From assembly GCA_026874595.1 (NCBI GenBank), contig CM049320.1:44838714-44902713 (forward strand): 64,000 nt of DNA, read 5' to 3'. Under the pieces are notes generated by a model. It ran no database searches. It was not told where the DNA came from and saw only the letters and a list, made by a program, of their open reading frames with translations. This DNA comes from Sipunculus nudus. Taxonomy: Eukaryota; Annelida; Sipuncula; Golfingiida; Sipunculidae. Shown here piece after piece: positions 10,905-22,290 of the stretch (its first letter is position 1; each line of letters begins with the position of its first letter). The position numbers and the translations under genes are program-made.

Positions 10905-13575
10905 AATCGTAGGCGTCTGTAAGTGGCGCAGTCTGATTATGTAATCGGCTGTAAGTGGCAGAGTCAGATTATTTTATTGTTTTTAAGTGCCGCAGTCTGA
11001 TCGTAAAATCGGATGTAAGTGGCGCAGTCTGAACATGTAATCGGCTCTAAGTGGCGCAGTCTGAACATATAATCGGCTTTAAGTTTCGCAGTCTGATCAT
11101 GTAATCGTCTGTAAGTGACGCAGTCTGAACATGTGATCGTCTGTAATTGGGGCAGTGTCATCATGTATTCGTCTGTAAGTGGCGCAGTCTGAACATGTAA
11201 TCGTTTGTAAATGGGGCAGTCTGATCATGTAATCTTCTGTAAGTGGCACAGTCAGAATATGTAATCGGCTGTAAGTGGCGCAGTCTGATCATGTAATCCT
11301 CTGTAAGTGGCGCAGCCTGAACATATAATCGTCTGTACGTTGCTCAGTCAGATCATGCTTTCGTTTTAATTTGCGCAGTCAGATCATGTAATCGTCTGTA
11401 AGTGGCGCAGTCTGATCATGTTATCGGATGTAAGTGGTGCAGTCTGATCGTGTAATCGTCTGTAGGTGGCGCAGTCTGATCATGTAATCGGATGTAATTG
11501 TCGCAGTCTGATCATGTAATCGGCTGTAGGTGGCGCAGTCTGATCATGTAATCGGCTGTAAGTGTCGAAGTCTGATCATGTAATCGTCTGTAGGTGGCGC
11601 AGTCTGATCATGTAATCGGATGTAAGTGGTGCAGTCTGATCATGTTATCGGATGTAAGTGGTGCAGTCTGATCATGTAATCGTCTGTAAGTGGTGCAGTC
11701 TGATCATCTTATCGGATGTAAGTGGCGCAGTCTGATCATGTAATCGTCTGTAGGTGGCGCAGCCTGAACATATAATCGGCTGTAAGTGTCGCTCAGTCAG
11801 ATCATGCTTTCGTTTTAATTTGCGCAGTCAGATCATGTAATCGTCTGTAAGTGGCGCAGTCTGATCATGTAATCGGATGTAAGTGGTGCAGTCTGATCAT
11901 GTAATCGTCTGTAAGTGGTGCAGTCTGATCATGTAATCGGATGTAAGTGGCGCAGTCTGATCATGTAATCGTCTGTAGGTGGCGCAGTCTGATCATGTAA
12001 TCGGCTGTAAGTGTCGAAGTCTGATCATGTAATCGTCTGTAGGTGGCGCAGTCTGATCATGTAATCGGATGTAAGTGGTGCAGTCTGATCATGTAATCGG
12101 ATGTAAGTGGTGCAGTCTGATCATGTTATCGGATGTAAGTGGTGCAGTCTGATCGTGTAATCGTCTGTAGGTGGCGCAGTCTGGTCATGTAATCGGATGT
12201 AAGTGGCGCAGTCTGATCATGTAATCGGCTGTAAGTGTCGAAGTCTGATCATGTAATCGTCTGTAGGTGGCGCAGTCTGATCATGTAATCGGCTGTAAGT
12301 GTCGAAGTCTGATCATGTAATCGTCTGTAGGTGGCGCAGTCTGATCATGTAATCGTCTGTAAGTGGTGCAGTCTGATCATGTAATCGGATGTAAGTGGTG
12401 CAGTCTGATCATGTAATCGGCTGTAAGTGGTGCAGTCTGATCATGTAATCGGCTGTAAGTGGTGCAGTCTGATCATGTAATCGGCTGTAAGTGGTGCAGT
12501 CTGATCATGTAATCGGATGTAAGTGGTGCAGTCTGATCATGTAATCGGATGTAAGTGGTGCAGTCTGATCATGTAATCGGATGTAAGTGGTAGAGTCTGA
12601 TCATGTTATCGGATGTAAGTGGTGCAGTCTGATCGTGTAATCGTCTGTAGGTGGCGCAGTCTGATCATGTGATCGGATGTAAGTGGCGCAGTCTGATCAT
12701 GTAATCGGCTGTAAGTGTCGAAGTCTGATCATGTAATCGTCTGTAGGTGGCGCAGTCTGATCATGTAATCGGCTGTAAGTGTCGAAGTCTGATCATGTAA
12801 TCGTCTGTAGGTGGCGCAGTCTGATCATGTAATCGTCTGTAAGTGGTGCAGTCTGATCATGTAATCGGATGTAAGTGGTGCAGTCTGATCATGTAATCGG
12901 ATGTAAGTGGTGCAGTCTGATCATGTAATCGGCTGTAAGTGGTGCAGTCTGATCATGTAATCGGATGTAAGTGGCGCAGTCTGATCATGTAATCGGCTGT
13001 AAGTGTCGAAGTCTGATCATGTAATCGTCTGTAGGTGGCGCAGTCTGATCATGTAATCGGCTGTAAGTGTCGAAGTCTGATCATGTAATCGTCTGTAGGT
13101 GGCGCAGTCTGATCATGTTATCGTCTGTAAGTGGCGCAGTCTGATCATGTAATCGTCTGTAAGTGGTGCAGTCTGATCATGTAATCGTCTGTAAGTGGTG
13201 CAGTCTGATCATGTAATCGGATGTAAGTGGCGCAGTCTGATCATGTAATCGTCTGTAGGTGGCGCAGTCTGATCATGTAATCTGCTGTAAGTGTCGAAGT
13301 CTGATCATGTAATCGTCTGTAGGTGGCGCAGTCTGATCATGTAATCGTCTGTAAGTGGCGCAGTCTGATCATGTAATCGTCTGTAAGTGGTGCAGTCTGA
13401 TCATGTAATCGGCTGTAAGTGGTGCAGTCTGATCATGTAATCGTCTGTAGGTGGCGCAGTCTGATCGTGTAATCGTCTGTAAGTGGTGCAGTCTGATCAT
13501 GTAATCGGATGTAAGTGGTGCAGTCTGATCATGTAATCGGATGTAAGTGGTGCAGTCTGATCGTGTAATCGTGTG
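10905..13575 (+). repeat. 32-bp minisatellite, roughly 80 copies, with higher-order structure
   Basis: The unit is AAGTGGCGCAGTCTGATCAT followed by GTAATCGGCTGT (32 bp), with a central TGATCA palindrome. Positions vary in a limited set: CGTCTGT/CGGCTGT/CGGATGT and AAGTGGCGCAG/AGGTGGCGCAG/AAGTGTCGAAG/AAGTGGTGCAG. The left few hundred bases are more diverged than the middle. About 12061-12480 and 12541-12960 are nearly identical, a 480-bp (15-unit) higher-order repeat. Open frames on the - strand are by-products of the period (three units make 32 codons). Confidence 0.95.
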
Positions 13576-13862
13576 TACTTTTATTGCCTCCTTGATTGGA
13601 AGTATTGAATACACACCTTTCGAATATAAAGTTCTGAAATATCGAACATTTTGTTATTAAGAAAAGACTTTTGATTAGCTGGTTTGCCCGATTTGTTCAA
13701 ATAATTCTTGTCGACTGATAAATATGTTAACTAAAATGCAATCCCCCCGCCATGGGCATCTGTCCGCAAATTGAGAAAAAATATATAAAATAATTCCTAT
13801 AATTACTAAGACTTGACCTTCAAGATAAAATACGCGCACCCGGTCAAACAAGGATGAAGCAA

Positions 13863-14450
13863 TGGTGTTATATCGTGGTTATCTTCACAGTAACTTGAAT
13901 GTCGGGAGCTAGGTATTGATGTTATATCGTCATAGTAACTTGAATGACGGGAGCTAGGTATTGCTGTTATTTCGTCATAGTAACTTGAGTATCAGGAGCC
14001 AAGTATTGCTGTTATATCGTCACAATAACTTGAATGTGGGGAGCTAGGTATTGCTGTTATATCGTCACAGTAACTTGAATATCGGGAGCTAGGTTATATT
14101 GTCATATAGTCACATGAACATGAATATCAGGAGCGAGGAATTGCTCTTATATCGTCACATTAACTTGAATATCGGGAGCTAGATCTTGGTGTTATATCGA
14201 CACAGTAACTTGAATGTCGGAATTATCGTCACATTAACAGGAAGGTCGTGAGCGGGGTTTTGATTTAATATCGTCACAGTTATTTGAATGTCGTGGCGGG
14301 GTTTTAATTTTATATCGCAACTGTGACAGTTATTTGAATGTCGTGGCGGGGTTTTAATTTTATATCGCCACTGTGACAGTTATTTGAATGTCGTGGGCAG
14401 GGTTTTGTTGTTATATCTTCACAGTTACTTGAATATCGGGAAGTAGGTCT
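13863..14450 (+). repeat. 45-bp tandem repeat, about 12 copies
   Basis: The unit is TTATATCGTCACAGTAACTT followed by GAATGTCGGGAGCTAGGTATTGCTG. Units start near 13922, 13967, 14012 and 14057; copies to the right are more diverged and change to GTCGTGGCGGGGTTTTAATT. Confidence 0.88.
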
Positions 14451-14757
14451 TTCATTTCATGCCCACCTGAATTATGTACTTTGCTAGCCTGCATGTACAT
14501 TAAATCGTATATTCGCATTTAACCGTCATATCATTATATCCGTGCAGCCTGTATTTATTTTTTAACCCCTCAGCTTACTTCGGTTTGTTTTGTTTCTACA
14601 TACATAAATATACCTCATTTTATATATTTGTTCAAGGAAGATTCATGTCACAAAATGGTTGAAGCCGTTAATGACCTACAATTATCACTTACCTGCACTA
14701 TCACTATAATTAAAACCCAGTAGACAACGTTTTGTAAAATATGTAATTTCTTTACAG

Positions 14758-14896
14758 GAGCGACTGTGGGAAGCCATTAGGAAAAAAGATATAGACATGG
14801 TTGTGTCTGATCATTCACCGTGCACCCCTGACCTCAAGTGTTTGGAGGAAGGCAATTTTATCAAGGCATGGGGTGGGATTGCTTCTGTTCAGTTTG
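14758..14896 (+). CDS. Allantoinase, internal exon
   Basis: Allantoinase opens the hydantoin ring of allantoin to give allantoate in purine breakdown; it is a cyclic amidohydrolase with a two-metal TIM-barrel site. After a TTTCTTTACAG acceptor the 46 codons begin 'ERLWEAIRKKDIDMVVSDHS', then 'PCTP', 'EEGNF' and 'KAWGGIASVQF', ending in phase 1 at GTAAGT. 'SDHSPCTP' is the family's conserved segment with the metal-binding aspartate region; 'WGGIASVQF' is also characteristic. The following exon at 45507 completes the split glycine codon. Upstream exons encoding the HxH metal site were not found in the window. A 36-bp repeat of this exon's end, including a donor-like GGCAAGT, follows at 14930. 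Confidence 0.92.
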
Positions 14897-14965
14897 GTAA
14901 GTCCATTGAACATCTTTTATTTCTTTTTTGCTTCTGTTCAGTTTGGCAAGTCCATTGAACATCTT
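14881..14965 (+). repeat. Duplicated exon end and splice donor
   Basis: GCTTCTGTTCAGTTTGG[T]AAGTCCATTGAACATCTT at 14881-14916 recurs at 14930-14965 with one base changed, so the real donor GGTAAGT is followed 49 bp later by GGCAAGT, a possible GC-type donor. Use of the second site would add 49 bases and shift the frame. Confidence 0.85.
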
Positions 14966-16028
14966 ATCATTCTTTTCTCACAATGAGCCCTTTTATATTT
15001 TTTTAAATCAACGTCTGGACATATTTCATGATAAAATTTCCGCAAATGGTTTAAAGTTTGTGCCCACCACATGTTGCTTATAAGTGATGACAGCTTTACT
15101 TTCTGTCGTTTCATTGATCGGCTGTCGTTTCAAATGGCAATCACTCGTACCTCTGTCGTTTCATTGATCGTGTTCTGCGCTCGATTGGCGTGGCTGGTCT
15201 TCGCTGCTGGGATCGACGGAGGCTATGCATGCTGCTTCTGCCACTGTGGTTGTGGGTGCTGAGCCTTTCATCAGTTCGCCGGTAGGGGTAAACGGTGACG
15301 GTCTCTCGGCTTCCGCTGGCTTGGCTTGGTTGGCATTACGTCTGTCGGCTCCTTCAAATTTTATAGTCTAAAGAGACAACCGGGGCGGTGATCCCAGATC
15401 CCCTTAACCGTGCCTGTCTGATGACTTTAAAAACTAGATCCTATTCCTAGTCCTATTCCGAACATTGTTCAATGTAAAGTTATTGTTTATTTTAAATCAT
15501 CTGCATATATTAGCTTTGTTGGCATAATGTGCTCCATTCTATGAGAAATCAACACGAATAAACAACCCTGTAGGCCTACTGTTATTATTTTTAAAGCACT
15601 GTTTGACCACTAAACAGCTGTTCCTTTGTGATATTCCTCAGATCTCTGCCGCAATCCTCAATGTTAATGTAATTGGCCCTATAAGAACTATTACCTAAAG
15701 TCTGACATTTATGAGAGTTACAGGGCATATTTTTGTGGGCAATCTAAAAATGTAAGAGAATTTCCATCGTGAACTATTTTGCAGTGTTCAAGACAAGTCA
15801 CATATGATACCAGTTTCATATTTAATTAAAAAACCAGAAAACACTCACAAAGCGCATATCTAGGCCAATACCTTACTTGATCCTTAGCCAGAACTTCGCA
15901 TGTATGTGACTTATTAAATTAAGGACCCTTTCGATTTCTGTTTCATAAGGTCAAACATCCAGACCACTGGTGACACTTAATCTCAGTTTTGCTTTCAGTT
16001 AGATAATTCATGCTTAGGTAGACTTAGT
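14966..16028. other. Intron sequence, no feature recognised
   Basis: Start of the 30.6-kb allantoinase intron. A GC-richer stretch at 15090-15400 with a short cysteine-rich frame (15071-15262) shows no known domain. The remainder is AT-rich. Confidence 0.4.
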
Positions 16029-16770
16029 GTATCCGCCAAAACGCGGATACTATGTTTTTCATTCGGACGCATGAAAATTTGCATGAATATATCTCTTGGA
16101 TAGCTGTATATCATACATTTAACTTGTGGAGGCATCTGCAACCACTTTTTACACAGCGTTCACCTGTTCGTCAGTCATCACTCATATCTCGGCGATTGTA
16201 AGACTTATCCGCCATGTATATACATCTTGAATAGATTTCTCGTTAATATGACAGGGGCGCCACCTACAATCGCGTTTACGCTCCAGACATCCATGCTAAT
16301 ATCTCAGGACTGGTTAGACATATAGGCCTGAATTTTTGTATGTCTATAGATCTTACATAGCTTTTTCTCATTGACTAAACTGGTGGGTGGCGCTACATGC
16401 ATGGTTTCCACCAATTTGTCTGTCTAGGGTAAAAATCACTCATATCTCGGCAGTAGTTAGACTTTAGAAATTTAGCACGTGTATACATCTTGGATACATT
16501 TTTCGTTGAGTTCGCAGGTGGCGCCACCTATAAACACGTTTACACGGGAGACATCCATGCTTATATCTCAGCACTGGTTTGATTTACCGGTCCCAAATTT
16601 TGCATGAATATAGATCTTATACAGCTCTACAGCATATACAAATTTGGTGGCACGTCCTTCAACCATTTTTGCATGGTGGCCATCTTTTTATCTGCCTAGC
16701 GTAAAAATCACTCATATCTCATAAATTGTTTGACTTATTCACCTGAAATTTTGCATGTGCATACATCTGT
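16029..16770 (+). repeat. Hairpin followed by diverged 250-270 bp tandem units
   Basis: GTATCCGC and GCGGATAC form an 8-bp stem at 16029-16050. ACTCATATCTCGGC-type unit starts follow near 16187, 16438 and 16709; each unit also has 'GACATCCATGCTAATATCTC' and a GGCGCCACCTA-like core. The last unit is interrupted at about 16771. A matching unit reappears at about 44440 and is followed by GCGGATAC at 44588, so this looks like one hairpin-ended repeat family. Confidence 0.65.
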
Positions 16771-17895
16771 CAGACCAGTAAAGATGTGAACGTCCAGGTT
16801 TTTTTTAAGTCAAACAAACTGGCTGCACTCATACAAACGTACACTCGTGTTAACAAATAAGACCCGTGTTAACAAAACAATAATATATATTTTAAACCAA
16901 ATAATAATATATATTTTAAAACCAGTTACTTACATTCTCTGGACAGGCGCTCCCTTTACACCAACAATGAATATAAACACATAAATATACAGAGTCCAAT
17001 CATGACGGCAAACAGCAAAGTTCCTGATCACTTGGTTCCTAACCACTAAGCTATCGCGCACACACGTAACACCGGGATGTAACACTGTCCTATATTCACG
17101 GAGTTTCTGTAATCCTCAATCTTTCGCTGTGTATACACGTTTCACATTCCACGTACCGCGCATAGACTATTTTTTTCTGAGCCTTGAATCACAGTCTCTC
17201 ACAGCTGATGTCTCCTGAAATCATCCAGACCTTGTACAAGAATTAGCTTCCATACAGCAATATCCTGTACCTCTATGGTAATGCTTATACTTAAAGTCCT
17301 TGGCCTAATCCTGGAAGCGCACAAAACAAGTATCAATCCGCCAGATTACCAGTCCGTCGTTATTTGCTCTGAAGTCCTTTACAGATAAATCACCTGTGGC
17401 CTTCCCAGACATCGACTTTCTACACATGTAGACACCACATCTCAGCTGTCTCAACTATAACACACGCAGAGCGGCCCTAGGAATGCTGTAGGTATCGTCA
17501 GTCTACACCGCACACGGTACGCTGAAATGGGCCCTTCTCCCCAAAAAGTCCCACTCAATTCCTTATAAATGCTTGCTAACGTCACAACTCCCGATAGTCC
17601 TCACTCCAAATTACGCCGCCCGTCAATCACTGCCCGAATATTAATAAGGAAACGCCTCTAGTAACAGTGTGTATGAAAATCTAACTTACATTGGTGCACT
17701 TCCTTTGAAATCCACAACAAACACAAGTGATCGCCAAACAGAGGCGGCTCCGTCTTAATTAAACCATACCGAAATTAACATCATACGAGAAATGTGTGCT
17801 CTCTAACAACTAAACTGTCCTGAAATAAACAAGTCAACGGGACACGTGTGTCCTATCTCACGCTGTTATCTCAACTTGAAACTCCATATCAATAC
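16771..17895 (+). repeat. Dispersed repeat, copy 1 (continues at 23495-23560)
   Basis: It begins near GTCAGACCAGTAAAGATGTG and runs to CCATATCAATAC, where the LTR element inserts; homology resumes after it at 23495 (ATACAAAGAAAATTAACAAA). The same sequence, minus about 290 bp and without the insertion, lies at 43483-44400 in the same orientation. No ORF or clear termini are seen, so its class is unknown. Confidence 0.8.
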
Positions 17896-18099
17896 TGTAG
17901 TAGGGACCGATGTAATAAAGTATGACTTTCCATAGAGAACTAACTTTTCCTGACACACCGGTGTCTTGACAACAACCAATCAGGATAGAGCTCGGCGGCA
18001 GGTGGAACAAGACAACCAAGACGAACAGATCTCCGAGACGGTACAACAAGTTTTTTCGCAACCTGGACAGGGTAAGACGAAATCTTGTCCCCTGCGACA
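17896..18099 (+). repeat. 5' LTR of the TatD-carrying element (204 bp)
   Basis: It starts TGTAGTAGGGACC and ends CCCCTGCGACA, with TG/CA ends. It matches 23293-23494 nearly base for base over long stretches (for example CAACCAATCAGGATAGAG and GACGAACAGATCTCCGAGAC). It is short for an LTR, and no clear TATA box or polyadenylation signal stands out. Confidence 0.88.
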
Positions 18100-18100
18100 A

Positions 18101-18114
18101 TGGCGACGAGGTTC
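18101..18114 (+). promoter_or_regulatory. Primer-binding-like site
   Basis: TGGCGACGAGGTTC begins one base after the 5' LTR. A TGG start at this position, complementary to a tRNA 3' CCA, is what an LTR element needs to start minus-strand synthesis. The tRNA was not identified. Confidence 0.6.
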
Positions 18115-19535
18115 CATGGTGCGGGTAGACGTTTCTTGTCATGCCACTACCCACAGTAGTGATTATTTCTGCCGCATAAAGCGTCAGAAACGGCCCTTAA
18201 GTTTTCAGGGATAGACCGCCATATTTGTCTGTCCCTGAACTCGGCTGATTTGGCGAGTTCTCTGTGTTAAAGCAGCGCACAGAGCCCTATTAATGATTAT
18301 TATCAGTTTTTCTTTTTGTAATGCCCTGATTGAGTAAGATATCGATCCGGAATAAGTTTGAATCTGTCATAAATACTTTTTCCATTCGTTCCGGGAAAGT
18401 TGTAAAGTTATCGACTTTTCCGAGACGTACTGCCATCTGCCGGCCGCTTGTGGAATTAATGTTCATTCCATTTCTATGCAATTGACAGGTGGTCGACCGT
18501 TGTTGCCATCTGTCGGCGGTAGTCAAACCAAAGTTTCTGTCAATTTTGTTATTTTGAGGTGAAAAAAATGTGTATACTTTAAGCCATTTATTAAGCCAGT
18601 TTAAAAAGACTTCAACCATTAATTAATATTCTCTGCCTTAGTCATTAGCACATATTGCTAATTGCTGTACAATAAATACCACAATGATCTGCTTATGGTA
18701 AAAGCAGTTATCTGATGTACAACATAGCTTGTTTATCTGCTTATTGTTAAACCAGTCATACAGTTAATCCAACCCCCCCCCCCCCCCCCCACTGTTTCTC
18801 TGCCTTTTGCTGGCATTCTGCACATTCATAATTTTGCATATTTAACCATTATTTTTCACTTCTCCAAGACAGACTTGGATTTTTTTGTACATGTGTGTAG
18901 CCTGCAATAAATAATCTATATTGATTAAGAGTACAATGCTTTTTTCCCCATATATTATCTTATCAAGAATTTTTTTCTGAGCAGAACAATTAGTCCATTA
19001 AGAATACATATACCATTCAGCTAAGTCTTAAGATAAGGGTGAAAGTTTAACCGTTTCCCCTAGTTGTATACTACTGCAATTGTGCTATACTGGTAGTAGA
19101 TACCTTGGCCTTCTGTAGCTATTGTTGTCATATATGCATGTGATAGCTTATGAGTAACCATTGAGTTGTTGCTCAGACTATTATGATTACTCATTTTTTA
19201 CTACATTTAAAGATATTAAGATTATAGCTACTTACAGCTACTTTGAGCAGTCATTTGCTTGATTTACTAAGTGATAACTCAAAGCTGCTTTCATTTAACA
19301 TTCAAATTGTTACTTAAATCACTTATTCTTTTTTATCTGCTGATCTACTCAGGTGCTTTATCACTTTTAATAAATTCATGCATGGTCACATTTTTTTCTC
19401 TGAGCACTAAGGACCCCTGAGCATTACAGTTACTGTTACTGCACAGTAATTGCCACATTTCCTGCCATATTTATTTTGACAAATTCATAACCCAGAATTT
19501 TCTTTGGTGATTTTATACCAGCTGTCTCTCTCACA
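18115..19535. other. Leader region of the LTR element, no ORF recognised
   Basis: About 1.4 kb of AT-rich sequence without coding signal. It includes an 18-base C run at 18773-18790. Later insertions or an unusually long leader could explain its length. Confidence 0.45.
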
Positions 19536-20138
19536 ATGCCAGTTAATCTCCATTCCGCTTCTGTAGATGACCTTATTAATTTTTTACCAGCTATCTGTTC
19601 TCATTCAGCAGCTGTAGATGTTGTTGTACTCTGCCAGTCGAATCCACATTTTGATTTGCATGATTTAGAACAAGCTTCTGGACTTGCCGTCTCTGATTGG
19701 CAATACTTTATTAATAAGGGCTTAGTTAAGATTGACTTACCTGCTGCTCACAATAGTGGTTCACCCAGTGCCCCAAGGCCGCTGTCTCAGGCTGATTATC
19801 GACAGTTTCTTCAGGAATTAACGGCTTCTAGAGCTGAATTCCGTGCTTCTCAGCGACTAGAAAATTTTGATGCTGCTTTGTCCCACAGTAATAATCATAG
19901 TTCTAATCCTAACCAGCCTGTTGGTTCTGCCCACATGCGCAAGTCCTTTCTGTTTACCCGAAAGACAACATATACCAACAGCCCTGTTCCACTTACCCAT
20001 CTGCCTCTGATTATAGGAGGAGGGGGAGGTATGAGGGTCCGGAAAGGCATTTTGCTACTTGGTCAGGGACGGCACAGCTTTCACTTGATTCTAGTGGTGG
20101 TACCTTCTCAGATCTCTCAGGTACACATCCTCCTGTAG
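19536..20138 (+). pseudogene. ORF of unknown function in the LTR element (possible gag N-terminus)
   Basis: Two hundred residues begin MPVNLHSASVDDLINFLPAI and include acidic, leucine-containing helices ('HDLEQASGLAVSDW', 'RQFLQELTASRAEF') and an asparagine/serine-rich linker. After about residue 135 the composition changes to basic and glycine-rich text that looks frameshifted. I recognise no domain. Its position, first ORF after the primer site and before the gag-like region, suggests an N-terminal gag segment. The frame ends where the duplicated block at 20145 begins, so the natural C-terminus was probably lost in that rearrangement. Confidence 0.5.
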
Positions 20139-20144
20139 ATCCGT

Positions 20145-20570
20145 AAAAAACAAAGTTGCCAAATATGTGAATGAAGCCATAAACAACAGAAAGTCATTGT
20201 ATGGTTCTGCTAATTTAGCATCTCGCGGAGTGAGCTTTGTTGAAACATTGAACATGAAACATTTTCAAGTTAGGCAGGAGACCTTCCAGTTATACAGCTA
20301 CCAACGGATCACATAAGGCGGATTCAAAAGAGTCTAAAGACCAGGGCTGCACCCACCTGGAATTTGGCCAAGAAAAAGTTGTTACTTCAGACAGCGAAGT
20401 GGATGGCTTATTGCAAACAGGAAACAAAAGTGAAGGTGAGCAATCCAAAAGTGTTACTTCAGAAACCATATCAGAAAGTGAATTTCTCCCTGAGATAGCA
20501 CGAGGAATTGCAGAGATTCACGATTATGTTGTCCAGCCAGGGGAGGACTGTGAATCACTTCCTCTCATAG
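20145..20570 (+). repeat. Internal duplication, deleted copy
   Basis: This block repeats 21274-21972 (start AACAAAGTTGCCAAATATGTG, end CAGGGGAGGACTGTGAAT) but lacks about 280 bp matching 21425-21700, which holds the zinc knuckle. The copies are highly similar, so the duplication is younger than much of the element. Confidence 0.85.
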
Positions 20571-21228
20571 GAGCAACCGCCGCAACCGTAGTGCTAGCGG
20601 TAGCAGTAATGAAGAAAGAATGCGGTACTCAAAGCGGAGCCACCATCGTCAGGACTCGAAAGAGAGAAGAGGTCGACGTCACCGCAGTACTTGTGACACA
20701 TCAAGTGACAGATCCAGGTGTCGACGTAACCACAGCAGGAGTACTAGTCGAGAGAGGATCAGGCATACTAGGAGGCATGAGAGGAGACACAGGCACCATC
20801 AAAGAGATACTTCAGGATCATCCGATAGCTGTACACCACCTAGGCGACAAAGACGGCACTACCAGAGTCCACGAGCACCAAAACTGCTAGCATTTAATGG
20901 TGATAAGACGTGGCACTCGTTCATATTTCGATTTGAACGCCTGGCAGACTGTTACAGATGGTCAAATCAAAAGAAAGCCGATGCCCTGGTGGATTGTCTG
21001 TCAGGTAAAGCATTAGATTTCGTGAGAGAAATGGAAATTTCTATGGATTACAAGACTCTTCGTAAAGAACTGGATTCAAGATTCGGCTTCAAAGACACCG
21101 CGTCTTCAGCAAGGAGACGGCTACCTTTCCTCAAGCAGAGGGATGATGAAGCAATTGAAGGGTTCAGTCGGAGGATTTACATGCAGGTCCTGGAAGGCTA
21201 CAAAGGAGCAATTCTTCCGTGGATGTAA
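20566..21228 (+). pseudogene. Retrotransposon gag-like region with serine/arginine-rich lead
   Basis: The first part is an arginine/serine/histidine-rich stretch ('RSRCRRNHSRSTSRERIRH'), like RS domains or nucleic-acid-binding tails. It is followed by a gag capsid-like segment: 'PKLLAFNGDKTWHSFIFRFE', 'LADCYRWSNQKKADALVDCL', 'GKALDFVREM', 'YKTLRKELDSRFG' and 'FLKQRDDEAIEGFSRRI'. This 'F.G...W..F...FE' and 'L...L.G.A' pattern is that of Ty3/gypsy-type gag capsids, which assemble particles around element RNA. The frame ends 'ILPWM' with a stop near 21228, shortly before the expected capsid end; the continuation appears in another frame at 21143-21352, so a frameshift is likely. Confidence 0.7.
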
Positions 21229-21273
21229 AGACAAAAAAGCAGTCGAAATCGCAATGATGAAATATTTTGAGAC

Positions 21274-21972
21274 AAAAAACAAAGTTGCCAAATATGTGAA
21301 TGAAGCCATAAACAACAGAAAGTCATTGTATGGTTCTGCTAATTTAAATTAGCATCTCGCGAAATGAGCTTTGTTGACACAGATGAAACCTTTTCAGGTT
21401 AGGCAGAAGACCTTCCAATTATTCATGCGTTAGTTTCAGTAGACCAGAAAGCCTGAGGCCAAAGCAAGACCCTTCTTGCAATCAACAATCTGAAGTTCAC
21501 ACTCTTCGGGAAGAGTTCATCAGTCGTAAAGAAAACTGGAGTCAATGTTGAGATCTTTCATGGGTCCACAGACACCTCCACGTCGGTCTCCCCTGTAGAT
21601 CACCTACATGGAAGTCGCCTACTAGCCTGGCAACCCTTGAATGCTTTAGCTGTCATGAGACAGGATATATGAGCAAGGATTGCCCAAAGCTCAGGGTCGC
21701 CCCAACGGATCACAATAAGGCGGATTTAAAAGAGTCTAAAGACCAGGGCTGCTCCCATCTGGAATTTAGCCAAGAAAAAGTTGTTACTTCAGACAGTGAA
21801 GTGGATGGCTTATTTTAAACAGGAAACTACAATGAAGGTGAGCAGTCCAAAAGTGTTACTTCAGAAACCATATCAGAAAGTGAATTTCTCCCTGCGATAG
21901 CACGAGGAATTGCAGAGATTCACGATAATGTTATCCAGCCAGGGGAGGACTGTGAATGACTTCTCATTTCCT
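21274..21972 (+). pseudogene. gag C-terminal region with degenerate zinc knuckle
   Basis: One frame reads 'ECFSCHETGYMSKDCPK' at 21642-21692: C-x2-C-x4-Y-x4-C, a CCHC knuckle whose histidine codon is now tyrosine. Downstream 'SKESKDQGC', 'SEVDGLF' and 'SKSVTSETISESEFLP' form an acidic serine-rich linker, broken by a stop after 'DGLF'. Knuckles normally bind packaged RNA. The segment is the full-length counterpart of the duplication at 20145-20570. Confidence 0.65.
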
Positions 21973-22290
21973 GTACTCTCAAGCAGAATCAAGGTTATGT
22001 TAAAGTCATCAATAACACAGCCCGTCATGTGACTTTGCAGCGTAATTATCATAATGGAGGTGCTAATGAGGCTACGGAAGTCTTTGATCCCGGATTGAAT
22101 TGCAACCCATCAATCAGGTGTGCAGGTGCTTTATTTGGAACAGATAAAGTCTCCCCGTGTCGATGTTGCATTGGGACACGGTTTTAAGAATGGTCGAGGC
22201 CTTGCCTTCATAACCACAGGATTTTCCCAATTTCCTCCCACCCGTGATTCCTTCTGAGGAGCATTCCCGTACCGATCTACCAGGGGGCCA
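21973..22290 (+). pseudogene. Linker before the TatD domain, possible protease relic
   Basis: One frame gives 'GYVKVINNTARHVTLQRN' followed by 'EATEVFDPGLNC'. This is reminiscent of the strand-rich text that follows the aspartic protease in gypsy-type polyproteins, but no D-T/S-G motif is visible. The similarity is weak and offered only as a possibility. Confidence 0.25.

Noticed and set aside
10905-13575. CRISPR-like array of about 32-bp repeats
   Set aside because: Units are directly adjoining with no unique spacers, and the context is a eukaryotic intron or flanking region. It is a minisatellite.
13369-13614. Open frame with repeats such as TRSDCATYRRLHDQTAPL as a repeat protein
   Set aside because: It follows from a 32-bp period without stops in one frame; it has no start context and no composition bias beyond the DNA repeat.
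15071-15262. Small cysteine-rich secreted-like peptide frame
   Set aside because: No signal peptide with a normal cleavage region, and the cysteines come from a TGC/TGT-rich end; nothing supports expression.
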